This document shows positions 9,153 to 18,144 of a DNA stretch of 64,000 nt, piece by piece (within the stretch, counting starts at the first letter, position 1; the number at the start of each line of letters is the position of its first letter). A program made the position numbers and the translations under genes. Below the pieces are notes generated by a model. The model ran no database searches. It was not told the DNA's origin and worked only from the letters and a program-made list of their open reading frames with translations. This stretch comes from Hymenobacter sp. GOD-10R (GTDB taxonomy: Bacteria; Bacteroidota; Bacteroidia; Cytophagales; Hymenobacteraceae). Where the stretch lies: assembly GCF_035609205.1 (NCBI RefSeq), contig NZ_CP141184.1, forward strand, positions 6,066,501 to 6,130,500. The letters run 5' to 3'.

Positions 9153-10538
9153 ATGAATCAGCAACCGACTATCGAACACATCACGTCCCTGATTCAGGAG
9201 GGCGAGTTTTTTAAGCTCAAGGACATTCTCAAAGAATTTGAACCGGCCGAGCTAGTTGCGCTGATTGAGGAAGAAGATGAGCGCGAGCAGCTCATTATTT
9301 TCCGGCTCTTGCCATTGCGCATTGCCACCGAGGTTTTTGAGTATCTAAGCTTGGATACCCAGCGGCTGTTCATCACCAACTTGTCGCAGGAGAAAATCAC
9401 GGACATCCTCAACGAGATGTCGCCTGACGACCGAACGGCGCTACTCGAGTTTTTGCCCGAGGACTTCGTAAAAGAAATTATCCAGACCCTTTCCGAACCC
9501 GAGCGGAAGGTGACGTTGGAGCTGCTAGGTTACCCCGAGTCGAGTGTGGGCCGCCTGATGACGCCCGACTACATTGCCATCCGGGAAAACTGGACGGTGC
9601 AGCAGGTGCTCGACTACATTCGGCGCCACGGTGGGCAGTCGGAGACGCTCAACGTGCTCTACGTCACCGACGAACGCGGGGGGCTCATTGATGACCTAGC
9701 TATTCAGGAGATCTTGCTCGCCGATCCGCAGAAGTACGTGAGCGAGCTGATGGACCGGCGCTACGTGTACCTGCAAACCATGCAGGACCAAGAAGAAGCT
9801 ATTGAGGTGTTTCGCCGCAATAATCGGGTTGCCTTACCCGTGGTGGGCAGCGAAGGCGTGCTGTTCGGCATTGTCACCATCGACGATATCCTGGATATTC
9901 GGGAAGAAGAAGACACCGAGGACATTCAGAAGCTAGGTGGCTCGGAAGCGTTAGATGAGCCCTATCTTGACACGCCCATCTGGAGCATGGTCAAGAAGCG
10001 GGCAGGTTGGCTCGTGATTCTGCTCATTGGTGAGATGTTGACTACCTCGGCCATGCACCACTTCGAGGACGACTTGCAGCGAGCCGCCGTGCTCGGGCTA
10101 TTTATTCCATTAATCATTTCAGCTGGCGGTAACGCCGGTTCGCAGGCTACCTCACTCATTATCCGGGCGATGAGCTTAGGCGAGTTTTCGCTTTCGGACT
10201 GGTGGCAAGTGATGCGGCGGGAGTTGATTTCAGGTCTGCTACTGGGCGGCATCCTAGGTATCGTGGGTTCGCTACGTATTGTCTTGTGGGCCAATTACAT
10301 TGACCCTGGCTATTTTGGTCCTTATTGGGCTCTGATTGCTGTAACAGTAGGCTTCTCATTGCTAGGTATTGTGCTGTGGGGGGCGCTATCGGGAGCTATG
10401 CTGCCGATGATCCTCAAGCGCCTCGGCCTCGACCCGGCCACATCTTCAGCCCCTTTTGTCGCCACACTTGTGGACGTGACCGGACTGATTATTTATTTTT
10501 CGGTGGCTACCATGGTGCTACGGGGTACGCTCCTGTAG
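9153..10538 (+). CDS. mgtE: MgtE magnesium transporter
   Basis: MgtE is a homodimeric Mg2+ channel of the inner membrane gated by cytosolic Mg2+. The 461-residue protein has the normal architecture. The N-terminal superhelical MgtE_N domain is roughly residues 20-125, with repeated LSPDDRTALLEFLPED-like helices. Two CBS domains are about 135-255 (MTPDYIAIRENWTVQQ, then FGIVTIDDILDI). The plug helix follows, and then five membrane helices. The pore region carries the conserved AGGNAGSQATSLIIRA, and the last helices include APFVATLVDVTGLIIYF with the conserved Asp. All of these look intact. A long perfect hairpin follows the stop. Confidence 0.95.
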   Translation: MNQQPTIEHITSLIQEGEFFKLKDILKEFEPAELVALIEEEDEREQLIIFRLLPLRIATEVFEYLSLDTQRLFITNLSQEKITDILNEMSPDDRTALLEFLPEDFVKEIIQTLSEPERKVTLELLGYPESSVGRLMTPDYIAIRENWTVQQVLDYIRRHGGQSETLNVLYVTDERGGLIDDLAIQEILLADPQKYVSELMDRRYVYLQTMQDQEEAIEVFRRNNRVALPVVGSEGVLFGIVTIDDILDIREEEDTEDIQKLGGSEALDEPYLDTPIWSMVKKRAGWLVILLIGEMLTTSAMHHFEDDLQRAAVLGLFIPLIISAGGNAGSQATSLIIRAMSLGEFSLSDWWQVMRRELISGLLLGGILGIVGSLRIVLWANYIDPGYFGPYWALIAVTVGFSLLGIVLWGALSGAMLPMILKRLGLDPATSSAPFVATLVDVTGLIIYFSVATMVLRGTLL

Positions 10539-10568
10539 CAACTCATTAGGCAAACGCTTAAGTACTAC

Positions 10569-10621
10569 ACTAAACGAACAAAGCCGCCGTACCTACTGTA
10601 TGGCGGCTTTGTTCGTTTAGT
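10569..10621. terminator. Long perfect bidirectional terminator hairpin
   Basis: Two perfectly complementary 20-base arms (10569-10588 and 10602-10621) flank a 13-base loop between the convergent mgtE and DUF4142 genes. The AACAAAGCC/GGCTTTGTT core gives A/T-rich ends on both strands. Confidence 0.85.
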
Positions 10622-10630
10622 ACACGTAGC

Positions 10631-11233
10631 CTAGCTACCGAGCACGCTCGCTATCTGCTGCGTAATAGCGATGTGTTCTTTGATGGCAACAGAAGCTAAC
10701 GTGGCAATGTGACGACCGTGCTTTTCCATCATGTTGCTGGTGCTAGGCGCGGCGCTGGCCAAGTAGCCGCTCGTGAGAGTGTTCAGTTGCTGGTGCGTTT
10801 GGATTTGCGCGGCAATGTAGGCTTTGTCGAAGGCGGCACCTTTAGCAGCTTTGAGTTGGTCAAGCATGGCCTGCGACTTGGCGTCCATGGGTGGAGGCGT
10901 AGTGCCCATGTCTTTCAGGATGCTCATCATGCCCGTCATTTCGGCTAGCTCAAAGCCGGCGAACTGCTTCGCATATTTGTTCGTGGCCTGGGTGGTAGCG
11001 ACTTGGCTACTCATCAACGACATTTGCGAAAGTGGTGCGACAGCCGCTCGAAACTGCGCCTCCGTAGTAATGGCGCCGGCTCCTTGCACGAGCAGGCCGT
11101 TCTCTTCTTCCTTAAATGTAAAAGATTGCAGGAGCGAGGCTAGGGTCGATAGGCCAACGCCAAGCGCTAAGCTGCCCTTCACCGAATTTGTCAGAAATGC
11201 CCGCCGTGGCGTAGCGTCGTGTAGCTGATTCAT
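10631..11233 (-). CDS. DUF4142 ferritin-like secreted protein with Tat-type signal
   Basis: This 200-residue protein has a twin-arginine-like export signal (TPRRAFLTNSVKGSLALG) and a helical domain of the DUF4142 type, formerly called predicted outer-membrane proteins. Supporting segments are TTEAQFRAAVAPLSQMSL, TNKYAKQFAGFELAEMT, FDKAYIAAQIQTHQQ and EHIAITQQI, which together form a four-helix bundle with scattered His and Glu. The function of the family is unknown. The MNQLHDATPRR start is chosen because it puts the RR motif close to the N-terminus. The extended version adds 26 residues without a signal-like pattern. It is a single gene convergent with mgtE. Confidence 0.75.
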   Translation of the reverse strand: MNQLHDATPRRAFLTNSVKGSLALGVGLSTLASLLQSFTFKEEENGLLVQGAGAITTEAQFRAAVAPLSQMSLMSSQVATTQATNKYAKQFAGFELAEMTGMMSILKDMGTTPPPMDAKSQAMLDQLKAAKGAAFDKAYIAAQIQTHQQLNTLTSGYLASAAPSTSNMMEKHGRHIATLASVAIKEHIAITQQIASVLGS

Positions 11234-11470
11234 GAGTAGGTGTTTATAGTTAGTTGCGCTATGCCCACTTGCATCTTTTCTGCCGAATGCCAGCAGCAAA
11301 CGAGTAAGCACGTCGATTATAACGATATCATAATGAGAAGGTTAATAGCCGAGCTTGCTTCTACTAGCGTAAGCTCAACACTTATCACACTTTCGTAATC
11401 ATCCATTTTCGCCCTGCTTTTCCGCGCAAATCAAGGCATCACTAGTACTTTGTAACTTTCCTCACGTGGT

Positions 11471-12184
11471 ATGGGCATCAAGATTTGGATGGGCCGAATA
11501 GGGCTATTACTGGCAGGTGGTTGGAGCCTGGGCAGCTGTGCGGCGGTTGGCAACGTGACCCAACTCAACGATGACTGGTACGAAGTGATGCACCTAGGTG
11601 GCAACGACACCCTAGCGGCTCGCCTGCACGACCAGCGCGTGTACGTGCAGCAGCGCTCCGATTCGCTAGTTTTTACGCCCTACTCTACGCAGCCAGTTCC
11701 CGCTCCCATTCGTTATCAGTTGCAACCCGACCACCACGTTTTAGTCCTCGACCGTAACCTTGACCTCGACGTATTCACGATACCGGTGAAGGTGAGGCCT
11801 GCGCGTGCCGGCGTGCCGGTGCAGCTCAATAGCAACTTCAACGCCGCACTCTACCTAGGTCGCCGCCTCAACTTTTACTACCTCAGCCGACAAAATATCA
11901 CGCCGTGGCAGCAAGCACCCCGCATTCGGGCTACGGGTCTCGGCTACGGCGGCTTTCTTGGCCTAGGTTCTACGCTCATCACGGGCGACGTGACCCAGCA
12001 ACAAGCTGGCCCTGAATACGAAGGACTCGTTCTGCACGCGGGCCTAGCTACTCTCTACGACGCGCGCATTTTCAACGTTGGTCTGGCTGCCGGTCTCGAT
12101 CACCTCATTGGCCCCGACCGCCGTTCTTGGATTTATCAGCACCGCCCTTGGCTCGGCCTGTTGTTTAGCCTCGACCTGAATTAA
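11471..12184 (+). CDS. Lipoprotein of unknown function
   Basis: No family was recognised. The 237-residue product starts with a signal sequence and a lipobox-like LGSC at about residue 23 (GWSLGSCAAVG). The body is rich in aromatic and alternating hydrophobic residues (AALYLGRRLNFYYLSRQN). It has glycine-rich stretches (GLGYGGFLGLGSTLITGD) and ends in a strand-like LGLLFSLDLN. This suggests a small barrel or beta-sandwich in the outer membrane. The first half contains short charged repeats around LDRNLDLDVF. It is monocistronic in appearance, with convergent arfB downstream. Confidence 0.6.
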   Translation: MGIKIWMGRIGLLLAGGWSLGSCAAVGNVTQLNDDWYEVMHLGGNDTLAARLHDQRVYVQQRSDSLVFTPYSTQPVPAPIRYQLQPDHHVLVLDRNLDLDVFTIPVKVRPARAGVPVQLNSNFNAALYLGRRLNFYYLSRQNITPWQQAPRIRATGLGYGGFLGLGSTLITGDVTQQQAGPEYEGLVLHAGLATLYDARIFNVGLAAGLDHLIGPDRRSWIYQHRPWLGLLFSLDLN

Positions 12185-12222
12185 ATGGTTGAATGGTTAG
12201 TAGTGAAACTTATCAACCATTT
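12183..12222. terminator. Hairpin and short-period repeat at convergent gene ends
   Basis: Arms AAATGGTTGA and TCAACCATTT are separated by 20 bases, with an internal near-tandem copy ATGGTTGA/ATGGTTAG. The structure starts within the stop codon of the plus gene and ends just after the stop of arfB. It lacks a T-tract, so a terminator role is tentative. Confidence 0.4.
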
Positions 12223-12628
12223 AACCATCTGTCCACTTCCGGTTCGACTTCTTCTCGCTGTGCTTTTTCTTGGATTGCAGCCGCTCACGCACGGCTCCAG
12301 GGCTAGGTTTGGTAGCTTTACGGGCTTTGGGCTTGTGTAAGGTTCGCTTCAGCAAGTCATGGAATTTTTGCACTACTATTTCCTTGTTGCGCAGCTGGCT
12401 ACGGTCTTCTTGGGCAGTTATGAGCAAGTAGCCTTCACTCGTAAGCTGCTTGGCTAGCTTCGTCAGCAGAACTTCTTTTTGCTCCTCCGTGAGTAGCTGC
12501 GAGCTAGCTAGGTGGAAGCGCAACTCCACTTTCGACTCAACTTTGTTCACATTCTGCCCACCAGGCCCACTACTGCGGGCGGTTTGAAATTGAAGCTCGG
12601 GCAAGAAATCAGCAGCAGAGGGAAGCAT
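12221..12628 (-). CDS. arfB: Alternative ribosome-rescue factor ArfB (YaeJ-like)
   Basis: ArfB releases nascent chains from ribosomes stalled on truncated mRNA by hydrolysing peptidyl-tRNA. The 135-residue product has the catalytic loop SSGPGGQNVNK, with GGQ at residues 23-25, then VESKVELRFHL. This is a class I release-factor domain without codon-recognition domains. The C-terminus is a basic tail (KKKHSEKKSNRKW), the part known in the family to enter the empty mRNA channel. The ATG at MLPSAADF is chosen because upstream codons read as non-homologous sequence overlapping the next gene. A 67-base gap separates it from the membrane-protein gene on the same strand. Confidence 0.92.
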   Translation of the reverse strand: MLPSAADFLPELQFQTARSSGPGGQNVNKVESKVELRFHLASSQLLTEEQKEVLLTKLAKQLTSEGYLLITAQEDRSQLRNKEIVVQKFHDLLKRTLHKPKARKATKPSPGAVRERLQSKKKHSEKKSNRKWTDG

Positions 12629-12695
12629 GCGGGGAGAGTAACAAACAGGCAAGTAAGAATCAAAAAACGCGGCAGCACGCCTAACTAAGCAAGCG

Positions 12696-13133
12696 TTAGC
12701 GCAGGGAGATGTACAACAACCAGCCCAGTAACAACATGCGCGCCGTCCAGGCCAGGGTACGCAGCCAGTTCGTGCGCGTGAGGCCATCAATGGCAATGTA
12801 GTTGAAGCCGCTAGCAGCCAAGCGGTTGTGAAACGGCACCGAGACCAGAAACGTGACGCCCCAGATAAACAGGACCAACCCTAGACTCCACCACACGCTG
12901 CTACCGAGTGCGCGCCCTTGCCACACCAGCAAACAAGCCAGCAAGGCCTCTGCCACCATCGGCGCCATCACTACCCACCCCATACGCGCTAGGTGTGCTT
13001 TATGATACGCGTCGAACGCTTGCGGCGTGACTAATCCAAAGCCCGGATAATGCACCAGCTGCACCGTCCAGATGACACCCGTGAGGTACGTGGCCAGGGC
13101 AAAATTGAGCAAGAGCAGTAGAGGGAGCGGCAT
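12696..13133 (-). CDS. Small membrane protein of unknown function
   Basis: The protein has 145 residues with four predicted membrane helices. They begin at LLLLLNFALATYLTGVIWTVQLV and end at WTARMLLLGWLLYISLR. The Y-G-xWTVQLVHYP segment after the first helix and the FHNRLA motif before the last helices recur in uncharacterised bacterial membrane proteins. No catalytic motif is evident. The ATG at MPLPLLLL is used because it places the first helix at the N-terminus. It lies upstream of arfB on the same strand and may be co-transcribed with it. Confidence 0.65.
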   Translation of the reverse strand: MPLPLLLLLNFALATYLTGVIWTVQLVHYPGFGLVTPQAFDAYHKAHLARMGWVVMAPMVAEALLACLLVWQGRALGSSVWWSLGLVLFIWGVTFLVSVPFHNRLAASGFNYIAIDGLTRTNWLRTLAWTARMLLLGWLLYISLR

Positions 13134-13279
13134 AAGTAGGCAGAAGCAGTGTCCTTTTTGCCTACGCACAAAGCTGTTAAATGATAATTAGTAGCTGATA
13201 AATGAAAGTTCAGGCAACGGTTGTATCTTCTTCTGCATCTTAGGTCCAGAATCGCACTTCAACTCGTTTTATCCTGATT

Positions 13280-14041
13280 ATGAAAACACTACGTCTCCTG
13301 CTACTGGCCATCTTGCCAGCGCTACTCATCCTTTCCTCCTTCCGCTCCGACCGGCTTGCGTCGCGCGAGGTGCGGCAAGTAAGTGCTTTCGCGGAACTCA
13401 AACTCGCGGGCTCGCCCAAAGTAGTGCTACGCCAAGGCAGCCCGCAGAAAGTGGAACTGGAAGGCGACCCTGCCGACCTAGCTCGCGTGGAAACCATCGT
13501 GAACAATGGTCAACTGCGCATCGGCATCAAAAACAACGACGGTCGCAACTCCGGCGACTCCGATGGTGGCCTACTCGGCCGAGTACTCAACAGCTCCAAC
13601 AATGTGAATATAGGCCCCATTACCGTCTACGTGACCATGCCTGAGATTAAGGCATTGAGCGTCAGCGGCTCGGGTAGCATCAAAGCGGCAGACGCTATCA
13701 AGGCGAATACGCTAGACCTAGCCGTGAGCGGCTCCGGCAACTTGAGCTTGGCGCAGGTGCAAAGCACTGCCGTTACGTCGGCCGTGTCAGGCTCGGGCTC
13801 TATCACCGTAGTAGGTGCCGCCCCGCGCCACGACGTGCGGATTAGCGGCTCGGGTAACGTACAATCGGCCGATTTGCGCGCTGAGGCCAGTAAGGTATCG
13901 ATTAGCGGCTCAGGCAACTGCCGGGTGAATGCCACCAAAACCCTCGACGCTCGCATTGCCGGCTCGGGAAGCATCTACGTTAGCGGCAACCCACAAATCA
14001 ACAGCTCCATTGCCGGTAGCGGCCGAGTACATCGGAGCTAG
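13280..14041 (+). CDS. Head-GIN (DUF2807) beta-helix protein
   Basis: A signal peptide (MKTLRLLLLAILPALLIL) precedes a DUF2807 domain with a right-handed parallel beta-helix, annotated in databases as a putative auto-transporter adhesin head GIN domain. Seven turns carry the GSG hallmark: SGSGSI, SGSGNL, SGSGSI, SGSGNV, SGSGNC, AGSGSI and AGSGRV, spaced roughly 18-25 residues. The N-terminal part (QVSAFAELKLAGSPKVVLRQ) is the usual entry strand. The 253-residue protein is secreted or surface-bound, and its ligand is unknown. A hairpin terminator follows within 30 bases. Confidence 0.85.
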   Translation: MKTLRLLLLAILPALLILSSFRSDRLASREVRQVSAFAELKLAGSPKVVLRQGSPQKVELEGDPADLARVETIVNNGQLRIGIKNNDGRNSGDSDGGLLGRVLNSSNNVNIGPITVYVTMPEIKALSVSGSGSIKAADAIKANTLDLAVSGSGNLSLAQVQSTAVTSAVSGSGSITVVGAAPRHDVRISGSGNVQSADLRAEASKVSISGSGNCRVNATKTLDARIAGSGSIYVSGNPQINSSIAGSGRVHRS

Positions 14042-14066
14042 GTTTTGGCGCTGAGCGCTTTGTAAC

Positions 14067-14102
14067 ACAACGCCCTACTCCGTTCTGTGAGTAGGGCGTT
14101 GT
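14067..14102. terminator. Bidirectional intrinsic terminator
   Basis: Perfect 14-base arms ACAACGCCCTACTC and GAGTAGGGCGTTGT around an 8-base loop lie between two convergent genes. Confidence 0.85.
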
Positions 14103-14107
14103 TGCAT

Positions 14108-14683
14108 TTAGAAGTCAAACAAACCCTTACGGGAAGAATCTTTGTCCTTCTTTTTCCGCTTGCTTTTTTTGTCGCTGCCAAACACCTTATCAAACAGGCC
14201 ATTATTTTTCTCTTTGATAAACACGTAACGCAGGGAAAAAGCTGTCGGTACCCGAAACCAGTCTTCGTTGTTGTGAATTTCTACGCTTGGCTTCACGTCT
14301 AGCGACAGTACCAGCGGGAAGAAGGCGACTTTGTATTCCAACCCTAGGATGCCGTCAACCCCGCCGAAACCGCCGTGGTCTTTCTGGGTACCTAAGTGAC
14401 CACCAGCACCCGCGTAGTAGTTCAGGCTGCGACCGAGCACCCCAAAATGATGTTCGGCGAGCACTGTGACACTCGCCTCACGGTTGCGAATAATGCCAAT
14501 ACCTTCGAGCGTAGCCTTCGGCAGAATGCGTTGCTGCACGGTAATTCCGAAGTTCTCTTTGCCGAGACGCAAGCCTGCCGCGGTAATATATTTTTGAGCC
14601 TGAGCCTGTTGAGCGCAAAGGGCCAGTATCCCCGTTAGGGCACTCACTAGGAAGAACCGCGAAGACGGCAATCGAAACACCAT
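14108..14683 (-). CDS. Beta-barrel-like secreted protein with basic tail
   Basis: This is a 191-residue unknown. A signal peptide (FFLVSALTGILALCAQQAQA) is followed by strands typical of small outer-membrane barrels (KYITAAGLRLGKENFGITVQQ, SLNYYAGAGGHLG, LEYKVAFFPLVLSLDVKPS, FSLRYVF). It ends with a strikingly basic, hydrophilic tail (SDKKSKRKKKDKD), unusual for a barrel that normally ends in an aromatic residue, although GLFDF is the last segment. The ATG at MVFRLPSSRF is preferred over an extended start. It is convergent with the head-GIN gene and divergent from fabH. Confidence 0.6.
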   Translation of the reverse strand: MVFRLPSSRFFLVSALTGILALCAQQAQAQKYITAAGLRLGKENFGITVQQRILPKATLEGIGIIRNREASVTVLAEHHFGVLGRSLNYYAGAGGHLGTQKDHGGFGGVDGILGLEYKVAFFPLVLSLDVKPSVEIHNNEDWFRVPTAFSLRYVFIKEKNNGLFDKVFGSDKKSKRKKKDKDSSRKGLFDF

Positions 14684-14839
14684 AATCTTGTAAGCAACGA
14701 AACGAACTCCACCGTGCAGGGCACGTTTCAACGTAAAATAGTTGCGCAAAGTACGAGCCCAGCCCCGATATTGCGGCTTTTGCGGTAGCAACCGCGTACC
14801 TTGCAGCCGCTTTTTTTCGCTGATTCACTTTTTTGCTCT

Positions 14840-15787
14840 GTGTATATCCACCAAGTGGCGGCCTACTTGCCCGCCGCCGTCGTTACCAACGAACACTTCA
14901 CCCGCCTCAACGGCTTGTCCCACGAGTGGATTATCGAGCGTACCGGCATTCGGGAACGGCGTAAAGCGGCCCCTGGCGAGAATACGAACACGATGGCCGT
15001 GGAGGCCACCAACCGGGTTTTGGCGGCCGCACCTGACCTAGCCGCCTCCGATATCGACCTTATTGTGGGCGGCACCTACACGCCCCACGATACCATCTTC
15101 ACGATGGCGCACGCCGTGCAGCATGCCATTGGCGTAACCGATATTCCGGTGGTAAGCGTATCATCGGCTTGCTCGTCGCTGCTCAACGCCATCGAGATTG
15201 TGGAAGGCTACTTCGCTCTGGGCAAAGCGCGCAACGCTTTGGTGGTCGTGTCGGAGCACAACACAGCTTACAACAACGAGGGCGATACGGTAGCGGGCCA
15301 CCTGTGGGGCGATGGAGCAGCAGCACTGCTTATCACTAAGGAACGCCTTGCTCCTACTGATTTGCGCATGCTCGACCTCATCACGGGAGGAGCAGCACCC
15401 GTTGGGAAAGCCAATACTGCCGTTACGCTCAAGCCTGTGGAGCGTGGTATTGTGATGCCCTTTGGTAAAGATGTATTTATTCATGCCTGCCAGTACATGG
15501 CTCGCGTGACCAAGGAAATTCTGGAGCGCAATAAGCTAGGAGTAAGCGACGTGACTTACCTGATTCCGCACCAAGCCAACCTACGCATTACCAAGAATGT
15601 CGTGCAACAACTTGGCTTGCCCGAAGAACGTGCCGTTTCCAACATCGATTACCTAGGTAATACGGGTTGCGCCGGTGCCGCCATTGGCCTGTCGGATACT
15701 TGGAATCAGCTTCAGCCTGGCAACCATGTGGTTATTACGGTTTTCGGGGGAGGATACTCCTACGGCGCCATGCTGCTAGGACGCTAA
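14840..15787 (+). CDS. fabH: 3-oxoacyl-ACP synthase III (FabH-like)
   Basis: FabH condenses a short acyl-CoA with malonyl-ACP to start fatty-acid synthesis in the cytoplasm. The 315-residue enzyme contains all catalytic residues of the KAS III fold. The nucleophile Cys is at about 111 in VSSACSSLLNA, the His is in LIPHQANLRI, and the Asn is in YLGNTGCAGAA. A GTG start giving (M)YIHQVAAYLP matches the usual N-terminal strand. Upstream codons to an alternative TTG add a Phe-rich stretch with no family match. No other fab genes are adjacent. Bacteroidota often have several KAS III paralogues, so this copy could serve a specialised acyl product rather than bulk lipid. Confidence 0.88.
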   Translation: MYIHQVAAYLPAAVVTNEHFTRLNGLSHEWIIERTGIRERRKAAPGENTNTMAVEATNRVLAAAPDLAASDIDLIVGGTYTPHDTIFTMAHAVQHAIGVTDIPVVSVSSACSSLLNAIEIVEGYFALGKARNALVVVSEHNTAYNNEGDTVAGHLWGDGAAALLITKERLAPTDLRMLDLITGGAAPVGKANTAVTLKPVERGIVMPFGKDVFIHACQYMARVTKEILERNKLGVSDVTYLIPHQANLRITKNVVQQLGLPEERAVSNIDYLGNTGCAGAAIGLSDTWNQLQPGNHVVITVFGGGYSYGAMLLGR

Positions 15788-15816
15788 TAGGCAGCTCCTC
15801 TTTTCTGTTAAGAAAT

Positions 15817-15865
15817 AAAAGCAAAAGCCGTCGCAGCTCCTGAGCTGCGGCGGCTTTTGCTTTTT
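15817..15865. terminator. Strong bidirectional terminator
   Basis: A 23-base near-perfect stem with a 2-base loop runs from AAAAGCAAAAGCC to GGCTTTTGCTTTT, with one G-T wobble. It is followed by a T run and lies between convergent fabH and the protease gene. Confidence 0.9.
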
Positions 15866-15888
15866 ACGTCAGAGAACGTTCTCTCCTC

Positions 15889-18003
15889 TTATTCATTCAG
15901 CTTAACGAAACGCGTGGTACCCGCTCGCCCGTTGCTGTCGCGCCACCGCACGAGGTAGAGACCAGCGCGCAAGTTGTTGAGGGCCACCGAAAGTTGATTG
16001 AGCCCTGAGCCATAGGACAGCGCATACCCATCGTGGTAACGGCCGATAGTGTCGTAGAAGTACAAGGTAAGATTACCCGTTCCCGTACCCGTGTACCACA
16101 AGCGCAGCACGCCGTCGGTGAGCGGGTTAGGGTAGAGCTGTAAATCGGAAGCTAGGCTAGCATCGTCGCTGACGGCTAGGGGAGCTGCGTAGTCGAGGCT
16201 GCCATCGGGGCGGCGCAAACCTAGGCGGTAGTAGCTCAGCCCCGATAAGGGTTGCGGATCGAGGTAGCTGTAGGTGTTGCTGGTAGCCCCGGCTGGTAGC
16301 GTCGCGAGCGTCTGCCAGGAGGCAGTTGTATCAGCGGCACGCTGCACCACAAAAGCCTGCGCGGTTTGCAAAAAGCACTCATCACGGGTGTTCCAAGTGA
16401 GTTGTATACCCGCCCCGCCCAGCGAAGTAGCCTTGGTGGCGGTCAGCGGGGCTGGCAACATAGGCACCGGGTTGCAGACCGGCATTACGAAACCGCGCGT
16501 CCGTAACACCAAACGGCCGCCCGTAATGTCGCTGTTGCTATTGATGGCGCGGCTGTTGGTGCCGGAGGCAATAGCGTAGTGCATGACGGCGGTAGGCAGA
16601 ATCAGGTGAGCAAGTTGCTGCGCGTGCCCTAGCTCGTGCACCGCCACTGACTCAAAGTCAAACTGCAACACATTGGCCCGAGCGGTGCCAAACTGCCAAT
16701 TACGGCTATCATCAAACTGCGTATCGATTTCCTTCACCCAGAACACGACTGTACCATCGGCGGCGCGGCAGCCGCTGTAATAGCTGGTCGTACGCCCTAG
16801 CACGTCGGCGGGGAGTTCGGTGCCACTGTCAAATCCCACGGAATTTTCGCCGTCGTTGGCTATGTCCGTTTTCGTGCGAGCTGTGCCTACTACCCAGTTC
16901 ACCCCCGTTTGGCAGCGCCACGTCGCGAGGGCGCGCTGCCACGCAGTGTTAGCGGCCGTGTTAGCCATGAAGCCAGGGTCGAACTGAAAGGTGTAGCCGC
17001 CTGTGTTGTTAGCATTAATGTGCCCTGGCCGGTACAGCTGGTTGTTCTGGTCCGCTTGCACGTTGGTGAGGGCATACAGAATAGTAACGGCCGTGGCACT
17101 CACAGCCTGAGTGGCGTCGCTGGCCGTGACGCGTACCGTACCTGTGCCGGCCGGCTTGCCGGTGCTACCGTAGGAAGGCACTCGTACCCGAATCTGCGTA
17201 TCCGTCCAGCTGACATAATCAGCATCTATGGGCTTGATGTACGTTCGCCCGCCGTCGTCCGCGTTCCGAAACTCCACAAACCCGGTGCCCCGTGCCGCGC
17301 CGAAGCCAGTGCCTGTGATGGTCAGTACGGCACCCGTACCCGCGGAAAGACTGGTAGGGCTTAGGCTGCTGATAATAGCCGCCGTGCCGCGGTAAGCAAC
17401 CGGTGTCGCTCGTTGAGCTAAAGCCGCACTTAGGCTAGGGTTGGGTGCAATTACCCGCGCTGCCTGCCCCGTTTCACTGCTCAGGGTGTTGTAAAAGCTA
17501 GCATCCAGCAGCGGGTACTCGCGAAACGGCTCGGTGGCCGTAGCGGAAGCTAGGTCGTAACGAAGAAAACCTTGCTCGCTGCCATACGCCGTCCAAGCCG
17601 GCCCGGCTGTTTCTACTCCAGTGAAAGGAGCCGCGAACAGGAAGAACACGCCTTGGTCGCCGGGCGCTAAGCGGAGTGTATTAGTATTTTGCTCCAGGTC
17701 GAGGTCCACTTGCCCGCCTTCAGTCAGCACAGTCAGCTCGGCGGGCGCATCGCCTTTGAACGACTTGTACACGCGCACCCGGTGGGCCGTGTAGATGCGG
17801 CGGTGCGCACTATCCCAGAAACCATGCGCGTCGAGTACCTCCCCTTCCACCACCAAGCTAGCTTTCTGCACCCGCTCAGCTGGGTCCATCGGCACCATGG
17901 CACAGTGTACTTCCGTCGGTGGAGTAGGTGTTTGCGCCTTACTTAAAGTACTTAAGATCAACAACAAGCTCACACTCAACTGACAAATCGTAAAAATCTT
18001 CAT
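15889..18003 (-). CDS. T9SS-exported metzincin-like metalloprotease with IPT/TIG domain
   Basis: This is a 704-residue secreted protein. After a signal peptide (IFTICQLSVSLLLILSTLSKA) there is an N-terminal region of unknown fold (about 40-190). An IPT/TIG beta-sandwich follows (ISSLSPTSLSAGTGAVLTI, TGTGFG, about 205-310). A matrixin-like protease domain carries the zinc motif HELGHAQQLAH (His 456, 460 and 466) and a likely Met-turn TAVMHYA a few residues later. A fibronectin-like segment (LTWNTRDE...YSYLDPQPLSGLSYYRL) precedes a type IX secretion sorting domain (LQLYPNPLTDGVLRLWY ending LVRWRDSNGRAGTTRFVKLNE). The usual Gly of HExxHxxGxxH is Gln here. The ATG at MKIFTIC is preferred over an extended start. 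Substrate unknown. Confidence 0.82.
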   Translation of the reverse strand: MKIFTICQLSVSLLLILSTLSKAQTPTPPTEVHCAMVPMDPAERVQKASLVVEGEVLDAHGFWDSAHRRIYTAHRVRVYKSFKGDAPAELTVLTEGGQVDLDLEQNTNTLRLAPGDQGVFFLFAAPFTGVETAGPAWTAYGSEQGFLRYDLASATATEPFREYPLLDASFYNTLSSETGQAARVIAPNPSLSAALAQRATPVAYRGTAAIISSLSPTSLSAGTGAVLTITGTGFGAARGTGFVEFRNADDGGRTYIKPIDADYVSWTDTQIRVRVPSYGSTGKPAGTGTVRVTASDATQAVSATAVTILYALTNVQADQNNQLYRPGHINANNTGGYTFQFDPGFMANTAANTAWQRALATWRCQTGVNWVVGTARTKTDIANDGENSVGFDSGTELPADVLGRTTSYYSGCRAADGTVVFWVKEIDTQFDDSRNWQFGTARANVLQFDFESVAVHELGHAQQLAHLILPTAVMHYAIASGTNSRAINSNSDITGGRLVLRTRGFVMPVCNPVPMLPAPLTATKATSLGGAGIQLTWNTRDECFLQTAQAFVVQRAADTTASWQTLATLPAGATSNTYSYLDPQPLSGLSYYRLGLRRPDGSLDYAAPLAVSDDASLASDLQLYPNPLTDGVLRLWYTGTGTGNLTLYFYDTIGRYHDGYALSYGSGLNQLSVALNNLRAGLYLVRWRDSNGRAGTTRFVKLNE

Positions 18004-18144
18004 ATATAAATGGGTGGGGCAGAAAATAGGCAAACAAGATACAACGTTTAGGAACGAGTAAAACGGCTTCACTGCTTACGCTTTCTTTATCGATGAAGCC
18101 GTCTGATTATCTAGCCTGACTACCCTTTAACTATATTTTTCTGT

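Noticed and set aside
12629..12796. Extended ArfB reading frame
   Set aside because: The extra 56 residues are Cys/Arg-rich frame-shadow sequence overlapping the coding region of the adjacent membrane-protein gene.
13627..13974. CRISPR-like periodic repeats in the head-GIN gene
   Set aside because: The periodic GGCTCGGG/AGCGGCTC pattern encodes the SGSG turns of a beta-helix. Spacing and sequence vary as in a protein repeat.
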